DNA of 64,000 nt from positions 124,001 through 188,000 of the forward strand of contig CANUEZ040000107.1 of the NCBI GenBank assembly GCA_948099385.1, given 5' to 3'. This stretch comes from Fasciola hepatica (taxonomy: Eukaryota > Platyhelminthes > Trematoda > Plagiorchiida > Fasciolidae). The translations under genes and the position numbers were made by a program. Below, one piece after another: positions 1-12,522 of the stretch. Under the pieces are notes generated by a model that saw only the letters and a program-made list of their open reading frames with translations, made no database searches and was not told the DNA's origin. Numbering within the stretch: position 1 is the first letter of the stretch; each line of letters starts with the position of its first letter.

Positions 1-400
1 CACAAAGTGTATAACATTCCTGATTTGGTATACAATTATTTGTGCGCCGATTCGGACATGCCGATTACCTTTTGGCAATCATGTTGGCTTACAAATTCAT
101 CTGGATAGTACTAGCAGAATTCCCCGTGGGTGAGAGCTGCCCAGCAGCCACATTCCAACCATGAATTCCTCCATTATTTCCATACTGCGACAGTATTCGG
201 TTGTAGTTCCCAGCGGATGGTTGATTTTTACCATTAGAAAATTAAACCACGTCTTTTAGAAAAAATTGCTAAATCAGAACGACAGACATTAATTCATTTT
301 CTGTTCATGTGTACATTAGATGGTTTCCAATAGAACACAGGTCCTTTCTATCATTCATTCTTCCTGGCCAGTGAGTTATTGTCCGATTATTATTCTTTAG

Positions 401-537
401 GTCTTCCAACATTCTAGGAACATAGGAACCTTGCGCGTGCATGTAACATCCAAAATGTTGTGAATAGTTTCATGGTAAAATTTGGAACATTAGTAGTGGA
501 CACGGAAGATTTACCTTCAGATGTATTTGATCCAAAG
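401..537 (+). pseudogene. Candidate internal exon carrying a stop codon (left copy)
   Basis: The counterpart of the open exon at 51216-51352. A pyrimidine-rich stretch ending in AG precedes it and GTAAG follows it, as in an internal exon. In the reading frame that is open in the right copy, this copy has TAG at 416-418 in place of the tryptophan codon TGG, and serine replaces arginine further along. If the exon is real, this copy could not contribute a full-length protein unless the exon is skipped. The encoded protein family is not recognised. Confidence 0.3.
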
Positions 538-3500
538 GTAAGACTGTCATACGTTTTGATTGCATGACAGGATGTTATGAATGCATCAGTGGTCGTTAAA
601 ATTTCGATCATTTAGCACCTTCATATGCATCTATGATGTTTTCCCTACTGGTTGAAGAACACAAAGCTTGTGGAATGCTCAACTCAGTTATCCGTTTAGT
701 GTGAATTACTTCTTCACCTTATCCCCAAGAGTTCATCTATTCACAGGCTTCTAGAAGATGGTTTTGACTCGGATATTTGATATACGGTACAAGTTATTCA
801 TTTTGTGTTTATCATGCCACTAGACATGAAGTCCTTGTTCATCATTCCTATTTTGCTGTCCTCGAATATCGTTCAGTGAACGTGTTTGTTCATGAAAGAT
901 GAACTAAACGATTATATAGTTTTGAAGCTGAACTTACCACTGAAAACCACTGAAACCTTGTACAGTCTTTTAATCCTTGGTAAGAATCATCCGCATTGAA
1001 AATCCAACGAGCCCGCATTAAGGCTGGAATCCATGGCGAACAATTGGTGTTGTATGACGTATTACTTGGAAGTTAAGTAACTCACCGTCCTACTACTGAA
1101 GTTGACTATTGTAATTGTGTTGAAATAAGCACTTCGAACAGAAGTATCGCCTATATCAATGACTAGGTAATTGCGTCGCATTTGGTCCAATTCACCAGAA
1201 AGCTGTATCTTCTTGGGCTAAAGCAGATATAATCCAGATACAGAGAAACCTAATGCTTAGATATCAGGAAGTGGTTAACACCGTTTAAAAGGCACTAGTT
1301 TCAAAGAGCCAGTGGTACAAAGTGCAAAAGTCAGAAGCGACACTGATGGCTACACACAAATTCAACACATTTTAGGAATGCCACCGACTTCAGTTAGAAT
1401 CATTTCTGTGTTGTCACACGACTGGTCGACTTCTGTACATACACCAACATCTGCTCTTTTGCCATCGAGGTTGTTCGACTACAAACGTTGTTTTATGAAG
1501 CACGTTGACTGGCATCGACACATTGTACTCATTTTTGCAAAGATTATGGAGCAACGTGAAGTTGTTTTCCGTCTGAACTGTAACTGAAATGTTCACGAGA
1601 ATATGTTGTTCCAAATTATTCTTCAACTAGTAGGCACAATATTACAGTTGGTTCGGTGAACACGAAAACAGGCACAATCAGAAGAGGTATGCACACGGAA
1701 GCATTGAGCCGAACGGAACATCGAATGTTTCATTGTCAATATCATAGGTGCCATTAATAATACCAAAATCATAGGTCCATTGAATAATTTTACGGCATAC
1801 GACTCTGAGTGACAAATATTACTCAAAGGTTCACATTGATCTTTCATTAGTTCTTCTACGAAGTTAATTCATTTTTGCTTTATTTCGGTTGAGCAGTAAA
1901 GATAATCTGTTCTGCTATGGGGAAGGGTTCTTCTTAAGGAATAGAATGTAAAATAATTTGTGAAACTATACCAGACGATAGCGAGGAAGAGAATTCACAA
2001 TAGCAATATTGATTCAGGTGGCTGGATTTGAGAATTATCAGGTTTTACTGGTCTTCCTTATATGTGTCTACTCAGTGTGTCGATGTGTCCTACGGTCGTG
2101 TGTAGCCTCAACAGAAGACGGTTTGGAATCATTCGTGTTTTATTTTGTTTGATGGAAAACAGACACGTTCCATCCAAAGAAACAAACTCGAAGTGCATCC
2201 GTTTTTCCAGGAGAAGTTCCACAGTCATCTTCGAGAGATTCTCTGGAAAACGCTCACTCGATTGTGGACAAACATGAACACTGATGAACTTGAGAACTCG
2301 GAAATAAAAGGTGCCCCTCCATCGATCAGTTATTTGTCACACTCATAAGCAGTGTGGCAATAATTTGTCCAATACTGAGTTGTATGTCTAGTGTTTCAAC
2401 ATTCAGATATTTTTTGTCATCTGAATTGAGCAACATTCCTCCTGATTCCCACAGTAAAATATTGACAATGTAAAATTGTTCACTCATTTGGATATTTTGT
2501 CCAAACCTTGGACCACAAATGACTTAGCATGTTTTCATAACATTTGCTGATGTACTTATCAGCAATATCTCAAAGCCTGAATGAAATCATCAGTATTTCA
2601 GCAGTTTCCTTCAAAATGCGCACAGCGAAATATTTTTCACAAAAAATTGATTTTTGATATTTGTCGAGTGCATGTTTGCAAGAGTTACTGACTATTCATT
2701 TCAAGATTCTTTCGAGGATAATAAGAGCTTTTATCTAATATACTGGTGCGAATGTCACTTCTGGTTATTTTATGAGCGGTTTCACAGGGTTCGGAACTAA
2801 TTCAATTCAATGAGTGCTTGTTTCAAGTTGTGCGGGTTCCACGATTTTGCAGGTGAACAGCCGTCTGTTCCAGAGATAGAAGTTATGCCTGTTTCAGTAT
2901 CATCTAGAGTACCAAATAATCTACCTTATTTCATGCTAGGTCTGGACATTACTCAGTGACAATTATAGAGTTATACAGATGGATTGCACGCCATGTTTGT
3001 TGACATCACTTTCAGCCTTGCATCGGTCATGTAGTTCTTCGTCTCTTACCCTCACAATTGTCGACTGCTCTGTTCATTCCCGAAACAACTATTCGAAAAT
3101 GATGGACAAACGTTTTATGGAATATCTTTAGTGTTTCACTCGTAAAATTTGATTTGTTGGATTGTGAAAAATTGACTGTGTGGTCTATCTAGTCGCTCGT
3201 TATCGTATTCACATTGTTTTAGGAGACTATGAAGCTTGTGTATGTCTTCAATTCCAAAAATGGAGGGTCACCATGTCTCCATTTTGTTTGACATGAGGTA
3301 ATTCAACAAATCCCTGTCTTACCAAATCTTTGTGTAGTATTTTGAGCTGAATACAAATTAATTACTGTTCGTGATTGAAAACCTAATGCGTCGCATTTCT
3401 TTCTTCGAACGGCTCAACTACTCATCATGAAGCTGGACGGAAGGATGATTGCCTCAAATGCTGTTTTGTTGGGAAATGAGAGTTCTGTGGATTTCTGCCC

Positions 3501-6462
3501 CAGGGTACCAACTTTTGTGTGATAAAATGGATTCCAATATTCTAATTCGGAACAAAGTGGAACAGTTGTAAGCACAAGATGGTGGAAATATTATGGCCAC
3601 GTCACGAATCCTATTTTTGACAACATCTGGACTCAAGGAGAGCTTTAATCATAAGATGAGTTTAATCTTAAACATTATAGCTATGAAGCCTCAGTCAGTC
3701 TCAATATGAAGATATTTTGTTTCCGACGTGACCAAAAGTTTACGTCGACTCGGATAATTTATGAGTTCATGTGATGCATAGCTTTACATTGCTCAGCTGC
3801 TAATTTCTTCCCTATGAGAGAGAGATTGAAACTACACGGAAACTGGCAATGTGTGAGCACTAAAATTTTTCCGCATTGCTCAAATGTGATGGACAATCCT
3901 AATAAGCAGCGTTTTGTGGTTACAGTAGTAGTCATAAGCTCGGTGCTCATTGTAAACAGGTCACGATCTCTGATGTGTGTATGCTGTCAATAGACTGACT
4001 GAATCCTAAGGTTCAGTTCTTTCCCGTGATTGTCAGTGAAAGATGAGCCCAGGAAGATCATGAAATGGCAACGGCAAATGGATGTTTGGGTCATCGCGCT
4101 TGCCTGTGTACTTGTGCTTGTATGGAAACGCTATCCCGACAATTCAGTCAATGCACGCGAAAATGAAACAAGGGAAATGAGCAAGATATCACAAATGGCA
4201 AACTGTGTGAAGAAATACGCACAAATACAAGTAAGAAGAAATGTGTCTCAATGAATGAGAGAGTCAAGGAGAACTCAGTTAGTTATCAAATTCTGTAAGT
4301 AACTCAGCATTCACTTTCTTTCTATTAGTTGAGACCCGAACCAGATAGGATATGGTTTCAGTTCGTATAGATTTGTTTTAGACGAAATGTGCCGGAATGC
4401 ACAATCGGCGGATGAACGGGCAAGACAGAAGGATGAGTGAATGTGTAACGGATGAATGTGGTTCTGGAGTATCTTGTGGGCTAGGATCAGACAATGTCCA
4501 ATATGCTGATCAGCGAGGTCGATCGAAAGAGTATCCACGAGGATAGATGAAACGCTACTTACAGCTTCCGAACCACGGTGCAAAGCCTTCATATTGCGCT
4601 TACGAAAGCCGGGAGAATTTAGAGGAATACTGAAGCAGGATGAAATAAACATTGGAGGATGACCTTGAAAATAACTGACTGCGCTTTCTGAAACTGCATT
4701 TTGGCATTAGAAAAGATAGACATCGAAGATTTCCCATGCACTCTCAAAGGAGAGTGGCTTTGCACGGCAGATTATCACAGCAATAAACCAGCTGCTTGAT
4801 TCTTCCTTTGAGTTATCTCCTATGGCCTGGAATATGGCAAGTGAACAAACTTCAGCAAGGACTCCATATTGAAGGGAGCTTCAAATACTCATAGTGTTCG
4901 TCACTCAGATTGATAGTTTATTTCAGCTTGTTAGAATACGGGTTGGATATCAGTAGATTGGTTAGCAGAAACGGCAACAAACTCACATATCAGTTGCAGA
5001 AGTTTCATAAATAAATCGACTATTACGTGTGTCAATAAACGGGCAGACATGGGTCTCAAAATCGGGAAGATATCTTGGGAGTTCCTTGTGTCTATTCCAG
5101 TACGTGATGGAATTGACTTATACACATAGGTGTAGGGCCTTTCGGAATGTATTGCTCCATGATAGTAGGCAAATACAAAGTGATATTCAATTAGCAGTTA
5201 GTCCCAAACGAGGGATTAGTGAGCGGTGTCTCAGTTAAAGCAGTAGTACAGTTTTAAGATTCGCGTTTACTCTAACCCTGTCCTTGACCGATAGGTCTTA
5301 GTAATTTATGCAGTGACAATTTACTCGATTACCATAATGTGTTGTAACAACTGACTACGTGCAGCTTTCCATGCAAACCAAATGAGACAAAGAAAATGAT
5401 CTCCAGATTCGTACAACATTCAATAATCGAGTAGCAAATGTGTGCATTTCTTCGAAAGTAATCATATCAGTATTTTTTAATAACTTTGTTCATTGTGTTT
5501 GTCAGTTCACTCTCATCAGTTGTAAACCTCTGTTTCCTACTTTTCTTCTCGTTATATACTCAGCGTCGTACGATGCGGAGTGCAGTAAAACCAGTCAACG
5601 AAGATTCCCTGTATCGGAAATACTTGCATTTATGGTCAATTTTTTTGGTTTCCATCACATATCTTTATGATTTTCCGAAGCACCCATGTAGAAGGGACGT
5701 CCTGTACTGAATGACATTTTGATGTTCTGTGTTAGTGAGTCTTATTGAAGATTTTACTACTGCTTACTAAGTAAAAATTTGTGAACGGAGCGAACATGTG
5801 AAACTCAAAAATGTGCACTGGGGTTGGAATCCTTTTAGGAAGGCTGTGAGTTTGCACATCAAATAGTTATCACTGTGGACTTTGGATGGTAAATACCCAG
5901 CTCGAATTCTCGTCACTGTCGGTCGGTTCCTCGTTTGTCAGTTTCGAACTGGCCGCGGCCCCTTTTCAGAATTTTCGGAAGCGGAAAGAGTATTACTAAT
6001 AATACTGTATTTCCTGAAAAGCAAGATAACATAGTTTTCCATTGCTTTCTTCATTTTTAACGATGATCTGATCATTCTCAGTGCACAGCCAGTCTCTTCA
6101 CAAACAGTTATTCGATCGAGAGAGCGAGAATGATGTATTGAATACTAGGTTCAGGAAACAAACGAAACACGGTCAACAAAATTCCTACTTGCTAACTGAT
6201 TCCTCTAAACCATTCATTCCATTGGATTTCCGTTGCATGCATGGATAGTAGCATTTTGTTGCCGTAATTGCCCACAGAAAGCTCTTTGTGGAAAAGGTTC
6301 TCCATTTTTATCTCCCTTGTCACATTTTTCCGTAATAATTGAGAACGGAATTTTGTAATTCGCAAGCAGTTTGCAAGTAGGTCAAATCAATTCAGTAGCA
6401 GCTTCATGCTCCTGATTGCGTGGATTCTCAGCATGGTCAGTATGGTCTTGTATCAGATTGGC

Positions 6463-6890
6463 AGGATGAAATTTCCTCAGAAGCACTCGACCGGTTTTGC
6501 GGTAGTTGCTGCTCATCAGGTACGTGTACCTAAAACTTTTCTACCTAACCATCCCTATACTTGAGCACTCCATAACTGGTTTACAGATGTCATCTCAAGC
6601 AAATCGTGTAGATAGGGTACAACAGTACTGGGTACGCATATCTGGCGTGCTGCAAAAAACGTGAAACCGGTCGTGCGCTTTCGGGGAATTCCTGTCCCGT
6701 CATTCAGATGCAAATCCGTAGTCCACATTTCGAAAATCCATACTTGGGACTATATGCTCTGGTTCTGCGCTTGTTATCCGTGTTGACCAATGAAACGACT
6801 TCAGAAGAATCCTCGTGTTATTCAGACAGTGGACTCTTCGTCAATGCACTCTCTACAGGATTCAAATGAGATTACAGCTGGTAATCAGTG
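6463..6890 (+). repeat. Dispersed repeat D, copy inside left duplicate
   Basis: Starts near AGGATGAAATTTCCTCAGAA. The block with CACTCGACCGGTTTTGC, the CATCAGGTACGTGTACC segment, the 'accatccctatactt' segment and the 3' part (AATGAGATTACAGCTG) all recur in diverged form at 30598-30880. That third copy lacks roughly 170 bases of the middle. The family is not identified; its position just upstream of a PLE end at 31.3 kb makes a PLE-associated terminal repeat one possibility. Confidence 0.7.
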
Positions 6891-9599
6891 ACATGTTAAC
6901 AGAAGACAGAATGGTTTGGGTTTGAAAACATGGAAAATTCGGTTGAGGTAGCCACGGACCTTAACATTATCAAGTTATCGGGTGACCAATTGCTCCCATT
7001 CATTGTTCTGAATGGTCTTCTTAATACAGTGTACTGTTTGGTCTCATTATAAACTGTTGGACATACTTACAAGATACAGTAATCAGGGCTTCTCAGTGGC
7101 GAACGTTTTTGAACAGTAAACAACGATGATCCTTTCATGAAAAACCAAGTTCAGTTTTTCATCAAGTCTGGTAGGAAAACGTGCAGAACTGATCAAGCCG
7201 AGCTTGATTAGGCAAGTAACACCTTGCTTGTTGAAATCACCCGCAACTATGCAAGGGGTCTCAATATTCGAGCAACTTTAACAAAATGTGAATCTCGGTA
7301 GCTGGATCACACTGAGCATATTCCTCAATGTTCATCAAATATTCGGGTTCATAAACATTTGCTCCGTTCTTGAGTTTTATGACATTTTCTTATAGAACAT
7401 ACAAAACTGAATATGATCATTATTTTGTTCACATTTGAAATTGGAACCGTCTTATTCCACTTATTTTTAGAAATCTCTTTTTGGTAATGGGAACTAGGAT
7501 TATAGATCGGAGTTGGTAGTGATTACGGGTTATTCACTGCTAAGGTCACGTGTGATAGACCTCGATCATTTTGCCTTTCGTTGCATTTCGTGGATAACAC
7601 GAGTGGCTTTCCAATTTTCACTTTCTTATCTTTTGTGTGAAAGAAAATCGTTAATCATCCACAACACAATCTCATTCCCGTGTTCGACGGGACTGCATGA
7701 GCGTGAATTATGCCCTGGCAGGAAAACAGGCTACTGGAGATCACCAAAGGGATAGATAAAAACTGGTTTCCAGTTTCATTTCATTCGGGTTTCGCAGCAA
7801 TCAATCTGTTTCTTTCTTCGTGGAATTTGTGGAGCCAAATCCTGTTTGGGCATCAAAACTAACTCAAGGCAGAAATAAAGCAGATAATCGTGGACCCGTT
7901 CTGTCTCTTCTTCGAACTTCCATTCAGAATCGAAAAGTCAAATGCTGAATATTACATTTCTAACTTCAAGAAATATTACACACTACATAGGCGTCAGCTA
8001 ATATATTTCCCCCATGATATTCTCGAATAAGTAGCTTGAGTACCTAATTCATTGGCAAATATTGCCTATTAGGTCTCAAAATCGAGTAAAATATGCCTTC
8101 GAATGTATTTCGATTACATTTGGAGTTGCCGATTCCATGGTCAAAAACAACACTAGAGTAAACTTTGATAACCAGAAATGTTGAAGTGGATCTCCTCGTT
8201 AGAGAATCACATGGGGTTTCCACACTCCATATGACGGGGAAGGCATTAAGTCAGTGAGGAGATAAAGACAGTTCGTATGAGTGGTATCTAGGTTAATTGC
8301 TCGATAAGCGTCGGTTTGTCCAAGTGAAGGAACCTCATGTAAGCCACATCGGACGAATTTATTGCATGGTTTCAATGAACAATGAGCTTGGCAGTTCTGT
8401 GTCCGAATATGCAGTGAGAGCCCAACAGACATATATCTCCATGCATAAGAGGGACACATCAGGTATGCATATCGATGAATATCAAGTGCACAAACTGATT
8501 TTGTCTCCCGTGAAAATAGAACCGATAATTTAGAAATTATTGAAGTGGTACTTCGTTTGCTTACCATATGACTCAGTACAAGAATTTGGAAGTAGGCCAT
8601 GATGAGTTGAAAAAAGTTGGAAAAGGAAGCGGAAAGCCAATTTTATGCAGTTAGTCGCAGTTTATCAATTTTCAAATTAGCTGTAGATAGAATTATGGAC
8701 AACTGCTCTAGCGATCAATAAATGCGGGATATTCGGGCAGTCTGTCCACGACCAATGAGGTGGTTCAATGTCGTGTCCCTTGAGGCTTCTTCGATCTCCT
8801 TTGTCTTAATCATTCACCCGGCTCTCACCTGTGGTTTCGCGAAGCTAAAGCATGCATCAGCGGTCACACCGCAGCGAACCGCTCGGCAGGCGGGCTAAAC
8901 TAGGTTTGGAGTGACCGAGGTCTAAAATCCTTGACGAGACCGTTCTTGGCATGCGGAGACACACTTCTGAATGTGAGGACAATATCCACTGATCCAACGG
9001 CTACAAAGGAAATATGTCCAAACCACCCGAGTCGATATTCTAGAAGAGACGAATGAACCGCACCACAGACCACCGGTTTATCTGGAACAAAGCTGCTGTC
9101 TTGCAGTGTAAACTTGGTTGTGCAAATTTTAGAAATGCATCCTCGAACATTAAGGCCGGATGAGGTACCGTCAGCTTATCTCCAACTCCGGACTGGGCGA
9201 CCGAGTAGTAAAAGAGGCTCGAGCGGTGCTAGGCACACCATCTCGTACTATAGTCCCGAGAATCTTCATGAATAATTTTCACGGCATTCATGGGGTCGAT
9301 TTATCCTCTAACAGGAAATGGAACAGGAAGAGAAGGGATACTAAAACTTGATTTGAGGGAAGAGGAACATTTTATTGCGCATCGCCAATCAACATCTCAT
9401 GAAGTACTTTATAACAATTAACTGAAGCGCAAAACAGATCACGGTCAATAGAACATTTTAACGGGAATGTCAAACCGATTTCTACTTTTCTGGATAAGAT
9501 AACAATTCCATCCAAATCAGTACCGGTATTGTCGAAGTCCGAGCTTTGAGTTATTTGTTTTCCCATGGCTACATCACTATGAATTTTTGGATAACCACG

Positions 9600-9690
9600 A
9601 ATGGGCAAAGTTGTCTATACCCATGGGATTCGATCCGCACCGGCCAACACCTGGTGATTCGTAGAGAAACTTAGCTACAAGGAGTCAAAT
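9600..9690 (-). mobile_element. tRNA-derived SINE-like fragment (left duplicate)
   Basis: Read on the minus strand, TAGCTAAG (A-box-like, 9670-9677) is followed about 40 bases later by GGATCGAATCC (B-box-like, 9626-9636). This is the spacing of an internal RNA polymerase III promoter. No cloverleaf or 3' CCA-type end is visible, so a functional tRNA gene is unlikely. A degraded SINE head is the better reading. Confidence 0.35.
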
Positions 9691-10542
9691 TACACGTTGG
9701 TACCCTGTGGTGGATGCCATCTACTATGTAATTTGGGTGGTTTAACCTTTTGATCCATATGCAAAATTTTCAAAGCTCTCTGGCTTTGTCTATTGGCTCA
9801 GCTTGTGGAGCAACACTGAAGAGTGTGTGGCGTTAATGCATAAGTTTGAATTTCGGTGAGGTCAACGATGTTCAAAACTTGGAGCATTCCGAAATTACGC
9901 ATGTGGAACTGGAGTTAGGAAATGATTTGATGAACAGAAGACGAACACATTTGTATGACACACTGAATACTTTGTGCATACCGATAATAAACAACATCCA
10001 CGGATCGATGAGTATCAAGGAGGAGAAGAATGTTTTACAAAATTCCCCTATACAATTGTAATGAATGGTGAGAGAACGTTTATGTGCAATAACTGAATGA
10101 CAAGCCGAACAAAGGCAGCCACAATCCTAGATCAAGCAGGAATTTGAATCGCAAAGCAAACCGTTTTCATCTATCAACCGAAACTTCAGGATCATCGTTG
10201 AGATTAGCAGGACGCATAAAATGAGTAAGCGTGGTAAAGGAATTCCCAGAGAAACAAACTTGAGGAACCCTATGTGATAGCACGCATCAGGGCAGGTAAA
10301 TATGAGCTTCATTCTATCACAGTCAACATTGTCAGGTGAGTGTTATTACCGACGAATATTATTTCTACTGGAAGCATAACCTGACTTAATATGTGGTAGT
10401 AGGGTAGTCTTCCTAGAAGAACTTACTAAATGACAGACTGGAGAAATACTTACATCCAGTTTTGATGAGCTCTTAATTGTTCACATCGGCGCAGATATAG
10501 TACTTCAGCAACCTGAGTGCTCGTGATATCTCGCAATGCATT

Positions 10543-11103
10543 TCAGCCGGCATTATGCATTTCACAACCGAAATTTATTGGAATGAGTTTCTTTTTGAAT
10601 CTATCATCATGAATACTATTCGTGGGATCCTCAAAGTTTCATTGTAGAGTACGGAAAGTAAATCGGAGTTAAAATAAATCACAATGAAATTTGAATTCAT
10701 TCGCAATTGCAACAAGTGCCCACCGTGATTGGACGTGCATTTTCGGCTTATGATCAGCCGAAACGATTAGGCAATTAATATGAGTCCACCATTCTCCATA
10801 GTGGTGGATAACAATTTTCACAGGAATATTCCCCTCGAAGGTATTTATTGATCTTCGATCGCATCCAGTTATCAGAACCAATTATATAAAATTACCGAAG
10901 TCTATTATGTTGGATTTGCCTACCGCATCTTGTAGTAGCACCATTTTTACATGATCCATGAGATGAAATGCTTGTTCTTTTGCAGAGATATTCTGGAAGA
11001 AATTCTTCCACAGAAAATCTGCAAAATGCGGTTTCGTGGTATCATCTTTCTCACAGATATAAGCATGTCTAACATTTCTCGTTGTGAATGAGCATTTCTC
11101 CAT
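10543..11103 (-). pseudogene. Old minus-strand pseudogene, left copy
   Basis: On the minus strand one frame runs from about 11103 to 10543 with only three stops in about 187 codons: TAA at 10882-10884 (shared with the right copy), TAA at 10666-10668 and TGA at 10639-10641 (both private to this copy). The translation includes EKCSFTTRNVRHAYICEKDD, then DHVKMVLLQDAVGKSNIIDF, then HHYGEWWTHINCLIVSADHK, all protein-like in composition. No family is recognised. One shared and several private lesions suggest that the reading frame died before the duplication and continued to decay after it. A GTAATT directly before the shared stop could alternatively be a splice donor. Confidence 0.3.
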
Positions 11104-12371
11104 TGTCGCAACAGCAAACGCCTGTTTGACTTATTTCACGGTCATGAATCCCAAAATGTCAACAGCTTTCCCCTCGTGGGCCTATATTCAACTACCAGAT
11201 TGCCAATGAGGCACCGGACTATACAGTTTTTCCAAATACATTATTATGGCTTTTGATTTTTCTCTGCCGATCAGAAATATCATTGATATTTACACAGATC
11301 CGATTTCGGCCTGCAGAGCATTATTTATGCCTCCGTGATGAAAACCACATAGGATGAAGTCTATTTTCATGAGCTATTATTATTCATAACTGGCCGTTCA
11401 TTCGTTTTCGTCTCTCAAGCATCAGTCAAATTGATCATGTTTATCAAGGTTACGCGATTTCAAGTTAACACGGACTATTGCAAATCTGGCATGGAAATTA
11501 TCCAGTCATCGAGAATTGCATATTTCCAAACTTTGCTTAGTGTAATGTGAAAAAATGTTTCCAACATAAAACTATTCATAAAGAGAATTCACCACACTTG
11601 AAGTTCGATAGTGCCTGTGCTTTGTTAGTCCGAAACACAAAAATGCTCTAGGATTGGTTTGTCAACTGTATACTTTCAATGATGCCTGCAAGCATCGTAT
11701 CACTGTAGTGAGCCAATCAAAAGTCGGTGGTTAATTTTGAATCCACGAAATGATCAAGGTCCAACTAAATCTTTTTCATGAAACCACTGACACTTGATGA
11801 TGAATTGCCCCCTGCAAAATTTCTCACGTTCAAGCGAAACAGGCAAATATGATATTTACAAGTGAGGCACACTCAAGTTGAATGCGGCATCCATTTTCAG
11901 AATGTTATTGTCTCTTCTAAATAAAAGACCAAGGTTTGCGGCATTAGGTGCTCAGTCACTATGACAGACGTGAACTGTTTTGACAATCACACCTCATTGC
12001 TCCTGTTTATGTGCATCCCTTCAAGCTCTTTCTAGACTGGAACAAACGATTGGAACAACCTTTTGATTTATGTCCATTACAAACATTTTCCCATTCATAT
12101 TTCATCATCACATAACTGTACATACAATCGAAAGTAGTTGTATGTGCGCGAGCTCACTGTTCAGACAGATTTATTGCCATTCACGAGAATCAATTGGCAC
12201 TGATTGTGACGATCGTTTTATCTGAGCTCGTGACAGGACGAGCGTGAACCCCGTTCCTATTCAAGTTCATCAAACTGACATTATCGAAGTCAGACTGACA
12301 GACACATTGCATAGCTTTTCCTGTGTGTGGATGTGTCCAGTGAATATGTACCAAACTTTTTTTTTAAACAG

Positions 12372-12522
12372 GGGTAGAAAAGCAGATAATCGTGTGAAAT
12401 CCAGTATTATTTTGGACGGGAACCGGAGTCGCACATTCGGGACAATTGGACTAACGAAATTCAGACTCGAAAATGCGTCTGAATTCAAATTTACACATTT
12501 TATAGAAGACAATAATAATTAG
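12372..12522 (+). CDS. Candidate 3'-terminal exon, left copy
   Basis: A long T-run ending in AAACAG precedes an open frame that enters in phase 2, reads GRKADNRVKSSIILDGNRSR, passes TKFRLENASEFKFTHFIED and stops at TAG (12520-12522). AATAAA follows at 12539-12544, only 17 bases after the stop. Acceptor, open frame, stop and poly(A) signal together resemble a short terminal exon. The two copies differ by two silent and two conservative changes (Thr/Ala, Leu/Ile), the least disruptive pattern seen in any shared frame here. No family is recognised. It could equally be the end of a retroelement open frame. Confidence 0.3.

Noticed and set aside
4295..4328. 34-base intron-like segment (GTAAGT ... 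TTCTTTCTATTAG), conserved at 55109-55142
   Set aside because: Very short introns are known in flatworms, but every frame leading into or out of it stops within a few codons, so it does not join coding sequence.
4380..4652. Plus-strand text with 'VQYADQ' and minus-strand 113-codon frame
   Set aside because: Neither strand fits a reverse transcriptase or any other family; stops interrupt the plus frame.
8199..8600. 133-codon minus-strand open frame (and its duplicate at 59041-59442) as a gene
   Set aside because: No domain, an overlapping plus-strand frame is equally open, and nearly all differences between the two copies change the amino acid.
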